Source: Siphonodentalium dalli | Taxonomy: Eukaryota; Mollusca; Scaphopoda; Gadilida; Siphonodentaliidae | Assembly (NCBI GenBank): GCA_032622095.1 | Contig: CP136065.1 | Location: forward strand, 204,362,618-204,426,617 | Direction: 5' to 3' | DNA length: 64,000 nucleotides | Shown here: positions 1-10,040 of the stretch, piece after piece | How positions within the stretch are numbered: the stretch's first letter is position 1 | How the letters are laid out: each line of letters begins with the position of its first letter | Notes under the pieces: generated by a model | Told to the model about the DNA's origin: nothing | Databases searched by the model: none | What the model saw: the letters and a program-made list of their open reading frames with translations, nothing else | Made by a program: the position numbers and the translations under genes

Positions 1-955
1 AGATGATGGTTTGTGCATCGAAACAAATTACAAGAGCAGATAAAACTGCCTCCTTTGAAAGTCGATTTCTGACCGTACAGTGACTACTAGTTCTAGAACC
101 ATAAAAATGTCCATAAATTGGCATAATACGGTAATACCATATACTGATATAGCCTACTACTACTAGTACTACTAGTACTACTACTAGTAATACATGTAGC
201 TATAGTAGTAGTAGGCCTAATTATAATTAAGAATAAATTAAATATTAGACTGTTAGAATTAGTATTACAATTTACTATTACTACTATTACTATAATAGTG
301 TAATACTATTAGTTTAGTAATAGTATAATTTCTATAAATAATAACTTAATAAGTAGATCTATGGGCCTAATAAATATTAACTTAAGTTAAGTATATTGCT
401 TATTGACATATTGTTATTATATTTTTAATCTGTTTAATATAATTATGAATCAATAGCAATGAATTAAACAGAACATGGGGTAATATATTAAATGAAGCTC
501 ATGAAAAACAACTTACCTGCAGAGGCTTGGAGAGAAGTGTGAACGTCGTCTGCAGAAAAGAAACGTCAAAAAAAAAAACGCGTCACGGGTCAAGGGTCGA
601 TACTAGCACGTGCCGTGATTTGCGTGCCGAGCACTTGTTTAAGGTCCGCGCCCTTTCGGCCCTTATATGCGATCGGTATATATAAAGGCCTACAGGCCAG
701 GGTGGTCGGGCTATATATTATATATAGCCTTTATCTGAATCTGAATGGGTTTCTTAACCATTTCACAGAGGAGTGTGGGGGAGGGGGTGGGGGTGCGTGT
801 GTGTATGTACATATGTATATACATGTATAAATAAGAATGAAATATATATCATTATGATGAGTAGTGGCCTGGAAATGTTCTCCAAAATAACTAAGCATTT
901 CAGGTTATTATTGAATCATATTGATTTGAGATGGCAATATTGTTGCAAAATTGCC
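1..955. other. AT-rich non-coding stretch with a CTA/CTAGTA triplet tract
   Basis: No coding region is supportable. A short imperfect CTA/GTA trinucleotide tract with several ACTAGT palindromes lies around 150-215, followed by very A+T-rich sequence to about 450. A G-rich and GT-rich patch lies at 773-810. The short open frames here have low-complexity composition and no family resemblance. Confidence 0.6.
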
Positions 956-1022
956 TAGGTAAAATTTGTTTTTGCCTAGGCCGATTTCTTTCACCTAGGA
1001 AAAAATATTGCCTAGGCAAATT
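950..1022. repeat. Cluster of CCTAGG palindromes
   Basis: Four CCTAGG hexamers occur within about 70 bases, three of them as TTGCCTAGG, and their spacing makes the block roughly self-complementary (a potential small hairpin). It may be a fragment of a short palindromic repeat. No terminal repeats or target duplication were identified. Confidence 0.5.
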
Positions 1023-1569
1023 TTCCTTAATTCCCAGAGCTGTGTATATATCCAATCGACCGCGCATACATAATAACATATGCAAATCACACGCGTATTC
1101 AATGGATATATTATTTAGATAGGCCTATGCCTATATATACCCTATATAAATTTATGAAATTGTCCTAAACCTGCTCGTATAACAAACGTAAAGTATATAA
1201 TTATGCACCAACAGCGCATGAATCCTTTGAGGAAAACGATGTAGTCTGAATTCGAATTGACAAACAATTAAAAACGTTTCCCTAAAACTATAAATAGCCT
1301 GGTTGAACTAGTGGGATTTTCCGTTATTTATTGACACGTGCCTATTTCGCTGTAGTTAAAATTTACATTCCCACCGAACAGCTGAATATTGTGTATATGT
1401 TGTTAACAATTTTGGCAAAATTTTAATGCTATTTCATCGATAGATGGCATTACCAATCAACAATACGCGGAATTGGAAATAATTATTTGCAGATTACGGT
1501 ATGTTGTTGTACAAAACTACAGCATTCTTAGTCGATGCAGGCTACCTGCACGTGCGTTCGATAATCAGG
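1023..1569. other. Non-coding stretch, nothing recognised
   Basis: AT-rich sequence without a recognisable coding frame, RNA gene or repeat end. It leads into the left arm of the inverted-repeat structure that begins near 1570. Confidence 0.5.
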
Positions 1570-1997
1570 TGTTAATGACTTTGCAAACTCAATTTTCCCC
1601 AAATTTGATGGAGTCAAAATAAAATTTATTTTAACTTTTGTTAGTAATCACAGTAACGAAACAACACATGAATGCAACATTTTAACAGTATTATTCATGG
1701 TGGAATATGTTAGAAATACTAAATGTGAAATTAATATTAAACTAAGGTTTTTGAAACCTATTTTTTCGAACCCAAAAGCAATAAACACAAAGTCCATATC
1801 AAAGAAAAAATATGGCAATTAATGTGTACTGAACACTGTGAACAATGATGAACAATAAAATAATATTCATATTTATCAAGCATTCTTTGATAAAATTACT
1901 AAGAACCAATTGTTTGTAAATGTTTTGAGTAAATTGCCTGACATTGCTTGTAGTGAGGTTCTTCTTTATTGGAGGCCAAATTCACATTTAATAATGA

Positions 1998-2185
1998 ATT
2001 GCGCTTAATCGCAATTGATTGCACTTAAGCGCAAATAATTGCGCTTAAGTGCAATCAATTGCGCTTAAGCGCAAATACCACATATTGTGCTTAAGCGCAA
2101 ATAGCTAGGGCATTTACGCCCAAGCGTAATTAATTGCGCTTAAGCGCAATCAATTGTGCTTAAGCGTAATTGTGACTACTTTCTA
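1998..2185. repeat. GCGCTTAAGCGC palindromic minisatellite
   Basis: About nine repeats of a roughly 16-19-bp unit whose core GCGCTTAAGCGC is a perfect palindrome, joined by ATTA or ATCA linkers. Some units carry single changes (GCACTTAAG, GTGCTTAAG). A shorter matching run at 3238-3302 makes the array symmetric inside its host element. Confidence 0.8.
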
Positions 2186-2496
2186 ACCTACCCATAAACT
2201 ATTAGCATGACTTGGTGTATCACCTAGCAACACAAGATGAGCATTGGGCTAATTTTAACCTGTACTCAACAGTCAACTGTGAGTATGTGTTCAACAATGG
2301 TAATCCCTAATTACATATTATCAGCATCCCTCTATCCAAAGAATTGTTGTCTCCTTCCTGGAACTCTAGTAATTTTTTGTATGATGTTTTTTAATGTATT
2401 TTTGCACAGATTTTGGCCTTTACTACAGCTGTTTACTATGGTAATATCCTATACATGCATGCAGTGTCACTGCATGAGGGCTAATTTCTTGTCTCA

Positions 2497-2710
2497 TACA
2501 GTAATGCTCTAATTAATCGACTTCTTAACCACAGCAGAATTATGGGTAACTTTTCAGGATTTAGTCGGAAATATGGCTTGTTGCCATTCATCGAAAAGCT
2601 CTAGAGAGCTTTCCGATGAATGGCAACATGCCATATTTCCGACTAAATCCTGAAAAGTTATCCATAATTCTGCTGTGGTTAAGGAGTCGATTAATTAGAG
2701 CATTACTGTA
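2497..2710. repeat. Near-perfect 214-bp hairpin (foldback MITE)
   Basis: The sequence starts TACAGTAATGCTCTAATTAA and ends with its reverse complement. The two arms of about 105 bp pair almost without mismatch around a small centre at GCTCTAGAGAGC (about 2603). A related half-arm recurs at 61683-61772. It has no coding capacity. The lack of divergence between the arms implies recent formation or repair between arms. Confidence 0.85.
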
Positions 2711-3325
2711 TGGTTTACTTATTGACTTAAATCAGGGGAAAAATCCTATTTTCATATTATCAGCATCACTGTCCAAAACAAATGGTGTGTAATTACTGGA
2801 GCTTTGGTGTCTCAGTCCTGGAGCTCTAGTTTTTCTTATTAAATCAGCATCTCTTGCACGAATCTATAGTATTTCCATGATCATATAGTGTGAATGTGGT
2901 GTCACCGAGGGCTTGCTTCCCTCATATGGTGTGCCTGTATACTCGAAAATTGAAGAAAATCAATGTCGCCCCGACTAATACAGAAAGTAATGCTATTGCA
3001 AGTAGCCCCAACTAATATATACCGAAGATAATATAATGCTATCACAAGTCGCTCCAACTAAAACAGAAGGTGATACTATTGCGAGTCAGCCATTTTGATA
3101 AAGAAGTTGGGCTAGCTAGCTTCCTACCCATCCGGCCAAACCAATGAAACCAAGAGGTGATATGTCAATAGGAGTTAATGCTAAGTTATGGAGAAACCTA
3201 TTTATTCACCAGGGGTGTTTTGTTTAACATATAACCATGAATTGTGCTTAAGCGCAATTAATTGCACTTAAGTGTAATTATTTGCACTTAAGCACAATTA
3301 ATTATTAAATGTGAATTTGGCCTCC

Positions 3326-3684
3326 CGTACTTCTTCTTCCGGTTACAGCCGTCGGTCATTTTTTGACCATTATTAGCCGTTGAGTGGATTTTTTGGGGTA
3401 TTTTTATACTATTAATAAAAGTGTAGTTTTTGTATTAAAAACAGTTAAAACTATGCACAATCTCAGTTGCTTACTTGTTGGTGTGGTCTAGGAGGATAAG
3501 AGGCTGAGGTAGCAGTTAAATGTTGATATCTGTGGACAGTGGTGTGTTGTGAATCTCTTGACAAAAGAACTCTGTAGTCCCCAATATGGGCTAGGGCCTA
3601 CCCATAGCCCAGAAACTAGGTCACAAATCAGTCTGAATCAGGATCTAGTATTCTCACGGTTCAGCACTGGCTGGTCATAAGGTA
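3326..3684. other. Non-coding stretch, nothing recognised
   Basis: Unique-looking sequence between the nested element and the tandem repeat, with no supportable coding frame and no RNA gene seen. Confidence 0.5.
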
Positions 3685-3687
3685 TCC

Positions 3688-3812
3688 AGCTAACTGGGAC
3701 CTTGGCTAACTGGGACCTTGGCTAACTGGGACCTCAAGTCTGGCTAACTGGGACCTTGGCTAACTGGGACCTTTTGTCTAACTGGGACCTTGGCTGACTG
3801 GGACCTTGGCTG
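3688..3812. repeat. GGCTAACTGGGACCTT minisatellite
   Basis: About seven copies of a 16-17-bp unit, GGCTAACTGGGACCTT. Two spacer variants are present (CAAGTCT and TTGTCT insertions), and the last units change to GGCTGACTGGG. It lies inside the right half of the large foldback. Confidence 0.85.
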
Positions 3813-4434
3813 GCTTGATCTTCAGATGTATTATTAATAATTTCATTAAAATCCCAGCTGGCTTGCGCGAACATTAACTTGACCCATCAAAATCAGTTCC
3901 CAAATAGCTTTTCTGAGCAATGAAATCTACCATTTGTAAACAACTGCTTCCAAGCCAAAACTCTTAATAAAACATAAGACATGTGGGTATATCTTTATTG
4001 TTCAACATTCTTCACAGTGTTTAGTACACATACCCATATCTTTTCTTTATAGATATGATCTTTGTGTTTGTTGAATTTGGGTTCGAAAAAATAGATTTTA
4101 AAAACTTCTACAAATTTCACATTTTGAATTTCTAACATAATCTACCATGAATTATACTAATAAAATGTTAGGCAATAAAATAAAGTAGGGTTCGGTTACT
4201 GTGAATACTAATAAAAGTGAACATAAACCTTTATTTTGGGGGAAATTGGGTTAGCAAAGTCATTAACTGTTATCAGGTTATTTATATCTCAAAATGCTTT
4301 TCATACTGGACTATTGGAACAAAGCTAGACTACACACATGATAATATATATCTAGCATGTATCTAGAAAACTGCAGAGAAGTGGTGATCAAGATCAGGGA
4401 AATTGCAATATGGGGTGGGGTGGGGTTTTTGATC

Positions 4435-4776
4435 ATATCCAAGGAAGTAGCATGAGGGTGTGGTGAGATTCAGGGATGTCTATTATGGAGGGATTTGGGC
4501 GTGGGTGGTCGTAACCAGCTATTGTGGTGGCTTTATATTGTGGTATTCGGGGACATGGCATGTCGGGCCAACTGGTGGGGTCCACGAACAATGTCATTGG
4601 GGAGTTGTGGTGCGATCCACCGATGTGTATAGCCATGTGGGTTGTGTTTGGGTCCAGGGATGTGGACATGGGGAGGGTGGGTTCCAGGGATGCAGTCATG
4701 GGGAGGTGTCGGGATCCAGCCATTGGTTAATTTTAAAGCCACTCGTCTCTGGCACAATAGACCCACAGCACCCTAC

Positions 4777-4814
<38 letters not shown>

Positions 4815-5395
4815 TATATATATATATATATATATATAAGACACACACAAACACACACATATATATATCTTTGGGTGATGGGAGGTCTATTGTTTGTGCC
4901 AGGGGCCTGTGGTGGGATCCAGGTTGCTAAGGGGTTTTGGTTGGATCCAGGTATGTGGCCCTTGAGGTTGATGGGGTTGTGGTTGGATACAGCGATGTGG
5001 ATATGGGGGTTGCAGTAGGATTCCAGGGACGTGGTCATGTCAGGTGAGGTCAAATCCAGGGAAGTGGTCATGGCCCAGGGTGTCATGGGATTCAGGGACA
5101 TGGGCATAGTGGATTGTGGTGGGATCCAGGGACATGTCGTTGGTATTGTGGTGGGATCCAGGGACTCAGGCATGGCCATGAGGGTGTGGTGGGATTCAGA
5201 GACATGGCCATGGGGTGTGGTGGGTTTCAGGGGAAGTAGCGGTGTGCTTATGGTGGATCCTGGGACACGGCCATGGGTATTGTGGTGGGATCTAGTGATG
5301 CGGGCATGGGGTGTGATGGGATTCAGGGATTTGGCCATCGGGGAGGGGGTGTTTTGGCATCCAGGAACATGGCCATGGCAGGTGTGGTAAAATTG
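4435..5395. repeat. Degenerate minisatellite, GTGGTGGGATCCAGGGACATGG type
   Basis: A degenerate tandem array with a unit of roughly 30-45 bp, built from GTGGTGGGATCC, AGGGACATGG and CCATGGGG blocks. It is strongly strand-asymmetric (G-rich on +), so several frames stay open on both strands by composition alone. It is interrupted at about 4778-4870 by GA, TA and CA microsatellites. The long frames across it encode only the repeat and are not treated as genes. Confidence 0.8.
4776..4872. repeat. Compound (GA)n(TA)n(CA)n microsatellite
   Basis: A run of GA dinucleotides passes into TA and then into CA-rich sequence, followed by another short TA run. It interrupts the G-rich minisatellite. Confidence 0.9.
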
Positions 5396-5730
5396 GAATT
5401 GAAAATTCTTGGTTTGATTTTGAACATTAAAATTAACCCTTCCATGACTGGAGAATACATTGGCCTAACAATATTTAACTTGACCTTGTAAGCCGGGCAT
5501 TCTCTTATATATGCAAGGCTCTCTATGGGAGAGTCACTAGTATGCTACACGTATATAAGAGAATGCACTGGCACAGGATATTTAATGTAGCACTAATGCA
5601 GCTACCATCATGAAATGGTTAAGTCGGCCTATAGTCATGTGTACCTTACATGCTGCATGTTGGACCAGCAAAATTCAGATGGCAAAAGTAGGATCCAACA
5701 TTAGACCTACGAAAGAGTATTAATGATAGT
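5396..5730. other. Non-coding stretch with a small inverted repeat
   Basis: No gene seen. The words GCATTCTCTTATATA (about 5498) and TATATAAGAGAATGC (about 5551) are inverted relative to each other and enclose about 40 bases, so a short hairpin element is possible. Confidence 0.5.
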
Positions 5731-5734
5731 TTTC

Positions 5735-7320
5735 CAATGTTAAAATAACATTATATTTCTAACGTTAAGATATCGTTATATTTCTAACGTTAGAATAACG
5801 TTATATTTCTAACGTTAAAATAACGTTAGATTTCTAACGTTAAAATAACGTTAGATTTCTAACGTTAAAATAGCGTTAGATTTCTAACGTTAGAATAACG
5901 TTAGATTTCTAACGTTAAAATAACGTTAGATTTCTAACATTAAAATAACGTTAGATTTCTAACGTTAAAATAACGTTAGATTTCTAACATTAAAATAACG
6001 TTAGATTTCTAACGTTAAAAAAACGTTAGATTTCTAACGTTAAAACAAAGTTAGCTTGTTTACGTTAAAATAACGAGATTTCGAACATTAAAATAATGAT
6101 CAATTCCAAACGTTAAAATAAGGAAAAAGAACGTACAAAACTGAAACTCTATATTTTACAGGGTTAAGCCAACTTAATATTTCCAACATTATAAATCCAA
6201 ATGTTTGATTATGAATTAATTTGTGTGTATAGGCTCATACCATAATTGCGATTATAAATCCAAATGTTTGATTATATGAATTAATATGTGTGTATAGGCT
6301 TATACCATAATTGCCACCAAATCCAACTTTTGCTATCCTTGATAGATGGATACCAAACAATGGTATGGTGGCAACACAGCACTATTTTGAAAAAAATATG
6401 ACATCTGTGTCTTGGCTTTAACTGACAATTTGAATTGAAAGCTGAATCAACGTGTAATATAGATTTCCAATGTTAACAATGTTTTTTATTTCTAATGTTA
6501 AAATAACGTTATAATTCTAACGTTAAAATAACGTTAAATTTCTAACGTTAAAATAGCGTTAGATTTCTAACGTTAGAATAACGTTAGATTTCTAACGTTA
6601 AAATAACGTTAGATTTCTAACATTAAAATAACGTTAGATTTCTAACATTAAAATAACGTTAGATTTCTAACGTTAAAAAAACGTTAGATTTCTAACGTTA
6701 AAACAAAGTTAGATTGTTTACGTTAAAATAACGAGATTTCGAACATTAAAATAATGTTCAATTCCAAACGTTAAAATAAGGAAAAAGAACGTACAAAACT
6801 GAAACTCTATATTTTACAGGGTTAAGCCAACTTAATATTTCCAACATTATAAATCCAAATGTTTGATTATGAATTAATTTGTGTGTATAGGCTCATACCA
6901 TAATTGCGATTATAAATCCAAATGTTTGATTATATGAATTAATATGTGTGTATAGGCTTATACCATAATTGCCACCAAATCCAACTTTTGCTATCCTTGA
7001 TAGATGGATACCAAACAATGGTATGGTGGCAACACAGCACTATTTTGAAAAAAATATGACAACTGTGTCTTGGCTTTAACTGACAATTTGAATTGAAAGC
7101 TGAATCAACGTGTAATATAGATTTCCAATGTTAACAATGTTTTTTATTTCTAATGTTAAAATAACGTTATATTTCTAACGTTAAAATAACGTTAAATTTC
7201 TAACGTTAAAATAACGTTAAATTTCTAACGTTAAAATAACGATAAATTTCTAACGTTAATATAATGTTAGTTTTCTAGCGTTAAAATAACGTTAAATTCC
7301 AAACGTTAAAATAATGTACA
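5735..7320. repeat. Palindromic TAACGTTA minisatellite with 659-bp tandem duplication
   Basis: Arrays of a 24-25-bp unit of the form TTTCTAACGTTAAAATAACG occupy about 5735-6125, 6455-6785 and 7125-7320. Most units contain two AACGTT palindromes. A higher-order repeat is superimposed: the segment beginning at about 6058 recurs at about 6717 with a 659-bp offset and near identity, including an identical non-repetitive spacer (6130-6440 and 6790-7100). No coding region is supported. Confidence 0.85.
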
Positions 7321-7489
7321 AAACTGAAAGGTATATTTTACAGGGTTGAGGCAACTTAAAATTGCCAACATTAATTGTAGCAACATCATACATCCAACAG
7401 TTCGCTATGAATTGTTATGATCATGTGTTTGGCTTTAATGTTATATATGCATGAGCCCATATATAATGGACTAGCTGTTGGACACGACT

Positions 7490-7790
7490 TCGTCCATGCT
7501 GTTTCCCCTCTGCTTTTCGGCAAATTGCGCGATTTGACCTTGAATTGACCATTTTGAAGGTCAAGGTCAGGTCGGGGTAACTATATGACCCGTCAAAAAG
7601 ACTCCCCTGGCAAAAGTAACCCTAGGTATAAAATTTCGTCAAAATCCGTCCCGTTTTGACCTTGAGTTGACCTTTTTGAAGGTCAATGTCAGGTCCGGGT
7701 CGCGATTTGACACGTCCAAAACACTCCCTGGACAAATTTATCCTCAGGTATAAAATTTCGTCAAATCCGTCTGGCAGTTTTCCCGCCACA
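7490..7790. repeat. Two-copy repeat of about 122 bp with TTGACCTT words
   Basis: Two diverged tandem copies share the blocks TTTGACCTTGA, TTGACC, TTTTGAAGGTCAA, GTCAGGTC, GACTCC/CACTCCCTGG and AGGTATAAAATTTCGTCAAA in the same order. The short minus-strand frame across this part runs into a CT microsatellite and is not a gene. Confidence 0.7.
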
Positions 7791-7821
7791 GCTAACTTGA
7801 ACACACACAGATAACACACAC

Positions 7822-7825
<4 letters not shown>

Positions 7826-7880
<55 letters not shown>

Positions 7881-7930
7881 CTCCCTCACACACACACCCC
7901 CACACCCCCCCTCACACACACACACACCAT
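7826..7930. repeat. Compound (CT)n(CA)n microsatellite
   Basis: A CT run of about 34 bases is followed by CA runs interspersed with CCC. The sequence is simple, with possible length polymorphism. Confidence 0.9.
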
Positions 7931-8034
7931 CACAGACAACACAGATAGAAGCCCATTATCATATATATAATGTTGGCATACATATACCATATACGCGTTA
8001 TCTGTTTGCCACTGTTAATTCCAGAAACATCGTT

Positions 8035-8206
8035 AAAAAAAACAACGTTACATTAACGTTAAAATAACATTAGGAAACTAACGTTGTAAAAACGTTAGAA
8101 ATTAATGTTTTTTTAACGTTATATTAACGTTATGAAAAATAACCAACGTTAAACAAACGGTAGGAACGGTAATCTAACGTTATAATAACGTTACGTTGCT
8201 ATCTGG
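8035..8206. repeat. Diverged TAACGTTA array ending in TTGCTATCTGGG
   Basis: Diverged AACGTT-containing units reappear here and stop at TTGCTATCTGGG, directly before the piggyBac segment. The reverse complement CCCAGATAGCAA begins the GTTGGC palindromic array at 60355, so this motif may be a shared element terminus. Confidence 0.6.
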
Positions 8207-9035
8207 GCTGGTATCGCGAAAACGATATGCCAATCAATCGTTTTCGGAAACTCCCAACAATATTACCACTTGGAGGATAATCGCCAATCCGACGCCAATG
8301 CGATGGTGGTATTACTGTATCGGGTGCATAGCTTGATTGCTATGTTCAACAACAATGTAATAAACCAGGATGTGTATATGCTGAGAAGGTAACTGAGTGT
8401 GGATGAGGCAATGATTGGGTTCAAGGGTCGTACCACACTCAATACATGCCAAAAAAACCAGTTAAATGGGGAATAAAAGCATGGATGCTCGAAGACAACA
8501 AAGGGTACTGTTGCCAAACTAAAATATACGAAGGCAGACAAGAAAGTGGACCAGAACAAAGTCTGGGAGAGTCTGTTGTACTAAATTTTGCAACAGCTTT
8601 TGCGAAGAAGAACTATCGGTTCTTATTCGATAACTATTTCACAAGTGTACCCTTGTTGACGGAGCACTCTGTTATCGTTGTGTATGGGTGTGGTACGATC
8701 ATTGCCAATCGAAAGGGCTTGCCGGACAATGTGAAAAATGTAGAGAAAATTGGTAAGAGAATGGGAAGAGATGATATTATAACGTATCAGAAGGGCACTC
8801 TCATGGCTACCCTATGGAAAGACAGATGTGAAGTTCTCATGCTGTCTAACCATGGTAGCAATGAGACCATTCAAGTGGGAAGGCGGGTTGGTGCTAATAG
8901 GGTAGAAGTAGCATGCCCTTCCATCATGCGCCTATATAACAAGAACATGGGCGGTGTAGATCTGTCTGACCAATTTAGATCATATTATTCGGTCGGAAGA
9001 AAGGGACACAAATACTCTCTACTCTTTAAAAAAAA
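8207..9035 (+). pseudogene. piggyBac-type transposase, decayed copy A (C-terminal half)
   Basis: The longest open part runs from 8446 to about 9030. It reads as the DDE_Tnp_1_7 (piggyBac) core: KPVKWGIKAW, FDNYFTSVPL, then TYQKGTLMATLWKD, YNKNMGGVDLSDQ and the SYYSVGRKGHK motif that normally precedes the C-terminal part. Upstream of 8446 the family signature LSVDEAMIGFKGR is present at 8400-8440 but in another frame. A further shift near 8380 separates it from a MFNNN segment. The copy therefore has at least two frameshifts, lacks its N-terminal part, and loses the Cys-rich C-terminus, which is replaced by a repeated KYHPEQRPSAAHD peptide. Family knowledge: these enzymes cut and paste at TTAA. 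No terminal repeats were assigned here. It shares its upstream start with the inverted copy B at 15763-16545. Confidence 0.9.
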
Positions 9036-9036
9036 G

Positions 9037-9114
9037 AAATACCACCCTGAACAGAGGCCGTCTGCTGCCCATGATAAATACCACCCTGAACAGAGGCCCT
9101 CTGCTGCCCATGAC
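9037..9114 (+). repeat. 39-bp coding minisatellite, two units
   Basis: Two 39-bp units encode KYHPEQRPSAAHD in frame with the preceding piggyBac segment. The same unit occurs twice at 9613-9690, six times at 17343-17576 and twice at 18155-18232. Confidence 0.9.
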
Positions 9115-9238
9115 CATTTTATGTTAGGAAAAATAAAATATCAAATATGTTGCAGCAAATATTTTCGTTGCCTATTCTCATGGTTAACATGTGCTTCTGG
9201 TCATGTCAAGTGAGGTCCCCTAACTCTCATTTCAGATA

Positions 9239-9555
9239 CGGATTCAGACGATGAATTGCCGCTTGCTCGGTTAGCGAAGAGAACAAGGTTGAATTTAGTA
9301 AGTCCCACAATCCAAATGCCCGAAATCAACAAAGAAGTGCCTGATACACTTGATACACATGAGAACAGTCAAACTTGTCCTGATATAGTCGAAATGCCTA
9401 ATTTACATTTCAACATTGAAACTGGCCCCGTGGCTGAAAATGCTTCCTTTTCACTCCTTGAACAAATAAATTCAAAACTTTGATCAATTATTAAAAGGGC
9501 AGAAAGAAAATACTGAAAAACTCCGGGTGCTAGAGGCAATTGTAATAAAAAAAAA
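9239..9555 (+). pseudogene. Repeated exon-like segment E1 (acidic start, coiled-coil end)
   Basis: A pyrimidine-rich stretch ending in TTTCAG precedes a frame that reads DTDSDDELPLARLAKRTRL, continues through THENSQTCPDIVEMP and ends in a heptad-like SLLEQINSKLDQLLKG and KENTEKLRVLEAIVI. In this copy one extra base near 9480 breaks the frame between SKL and the following DQLL. Closely similar copies lie at 16995-17278 and 17790-18095, and there are reverse-strand relics near 13304-13390 and 16765-16945. It could be an exon of a cellular gene captured and amplified with the piggyBac fragment, or the N-terminal part of the element's own protein. I do not recognise the family. The acceptor-like context and the codon-level conservation between copies argue for former coding function. 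Confidence 0.55.
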
Positions 9556-9815
9556 TCATATTATTCGGTCGGCAGAAAGGGACACAAATACTCTCTACTC
9601 GTTAAAAAAAAGAAATACCACCCTGAACAGAGGCCCTCTGCTGCCCATGATAAATACCACCCTGAACAGAGGCCCTCTGCTGCCCATGACCATTTTATGT
9701 TAGAAAGAATAAAATATCAAATATGTTGCAGCAAATATTTTCAAGTTGCCTATTCTCATGGTTAACATGTGCTTCTGGTCATGTCAAGTGAGGTCCCCTA
9801 ACTCTCTTTTCAGAT
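9556..9815 (+). pseudogene. piggyBac C-terminal scrap with 39-bp repeats
   Basis: A short SYYSVGRKGHKY segment fused directly behind E1 leads into two 39-bp units (9613-9690), a TATCAAATATGTTGCAGC spacer and the LFSWLTCASG segment. The same order is seen at 18096-18345. It has no start and is not an independent gene. Confidence 0.6.
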
Positions 9816-10040
9816 ACAGATTCAGATGATGGACTGCGGCTTGCTTTGTTGGCGAAGAGGACCAGGATGGATTTGTATAGTCCCACAATCCAATGCCTGA
9901 AATCAATGACCAGATACAAAGTTGTCCCTACATACAAGTGCCTGATATACTTCCTGATAATACATGACAAGAATCAAACTTGTCCCGACATAGAAATGCA
10001 ATGCATTGAAAGAACTGGAACAAATATATCCAACGTTTAA
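9816..10040 (+). pseudogene. Diverged E1-like segment (E1')
   Basis: After another TTTTCAG the sequence again reads as a DTDSDD-type start followed by RTR-DLYSPTIQ. It then carries repeated CPDIE-type words (VPDIL and NQTCPDIEMQCIERTG are legible) that are interrupted by frame changes in this copy. The counterpart at 18355-18590 keeps the CPNIEVPDILPDIHEQNQTC part open. The repetition of the CPDI motif suggests that the protein segment itself grew by short duplications. Confidence 0.5.

Larger units (their letters stand above)
1971..3325. mobile_element. Nested element with GGAGGCCAAATTCACATTTA inverted ends
   Basis: The left end starts GGAGGCCAAATTCACATTTA and the right end is its reverse complement (AAATGTGAATTTGGCCTCC). 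Just inside both ends sit runs of a 16-bp palindrome of the type TTGCGCTTAAGCGCAA: about nine at 2000-2185 and three at 3238-3302. No transposase is visible, so it is non-autonomous. It lies between the arms of the larger foldback at 1570-4272 and is either nested in it or forms its core. Confidence 0.6.
1570..4272. mobile_element. Large foldback (inverted-repeat) element, about 2.7 kb
   Basis: The arm at about 1570-1925 is the diverged reverse complement of about 3935-4272. Shared landmarks in order are GTTAATGACTTTGC, a T-rich stretch, a CACAGTAAC motif, AATGTGAAATT, a block with TTCGAACCCAAA, and AACACTGTGAA. Similarity is clear but imperfect, which suggests an old insertion. No transposase is visible between the arms; the interior holds another palindromic element (1971-3325) and a 16-bp minisatellite. 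The class is not known, and a clean target duplication could not be found. Confidence 0.6.

Noticed and set aside
4433-5390. Long overlapping open frames on both strands (up to 201 codons)
   Set aside because: They translate a degenerate G-rich minisatellite and a microsatellite. Both strands and several frames are open for compositional reasons, and there is no domain pattern.
5735-7320. Regularly spaced palindromic units considered as a CRISPR array
   Set aside because: The units are contiguous without unique spacers, the DNA is clearly animal-type, and no cas genes are present.
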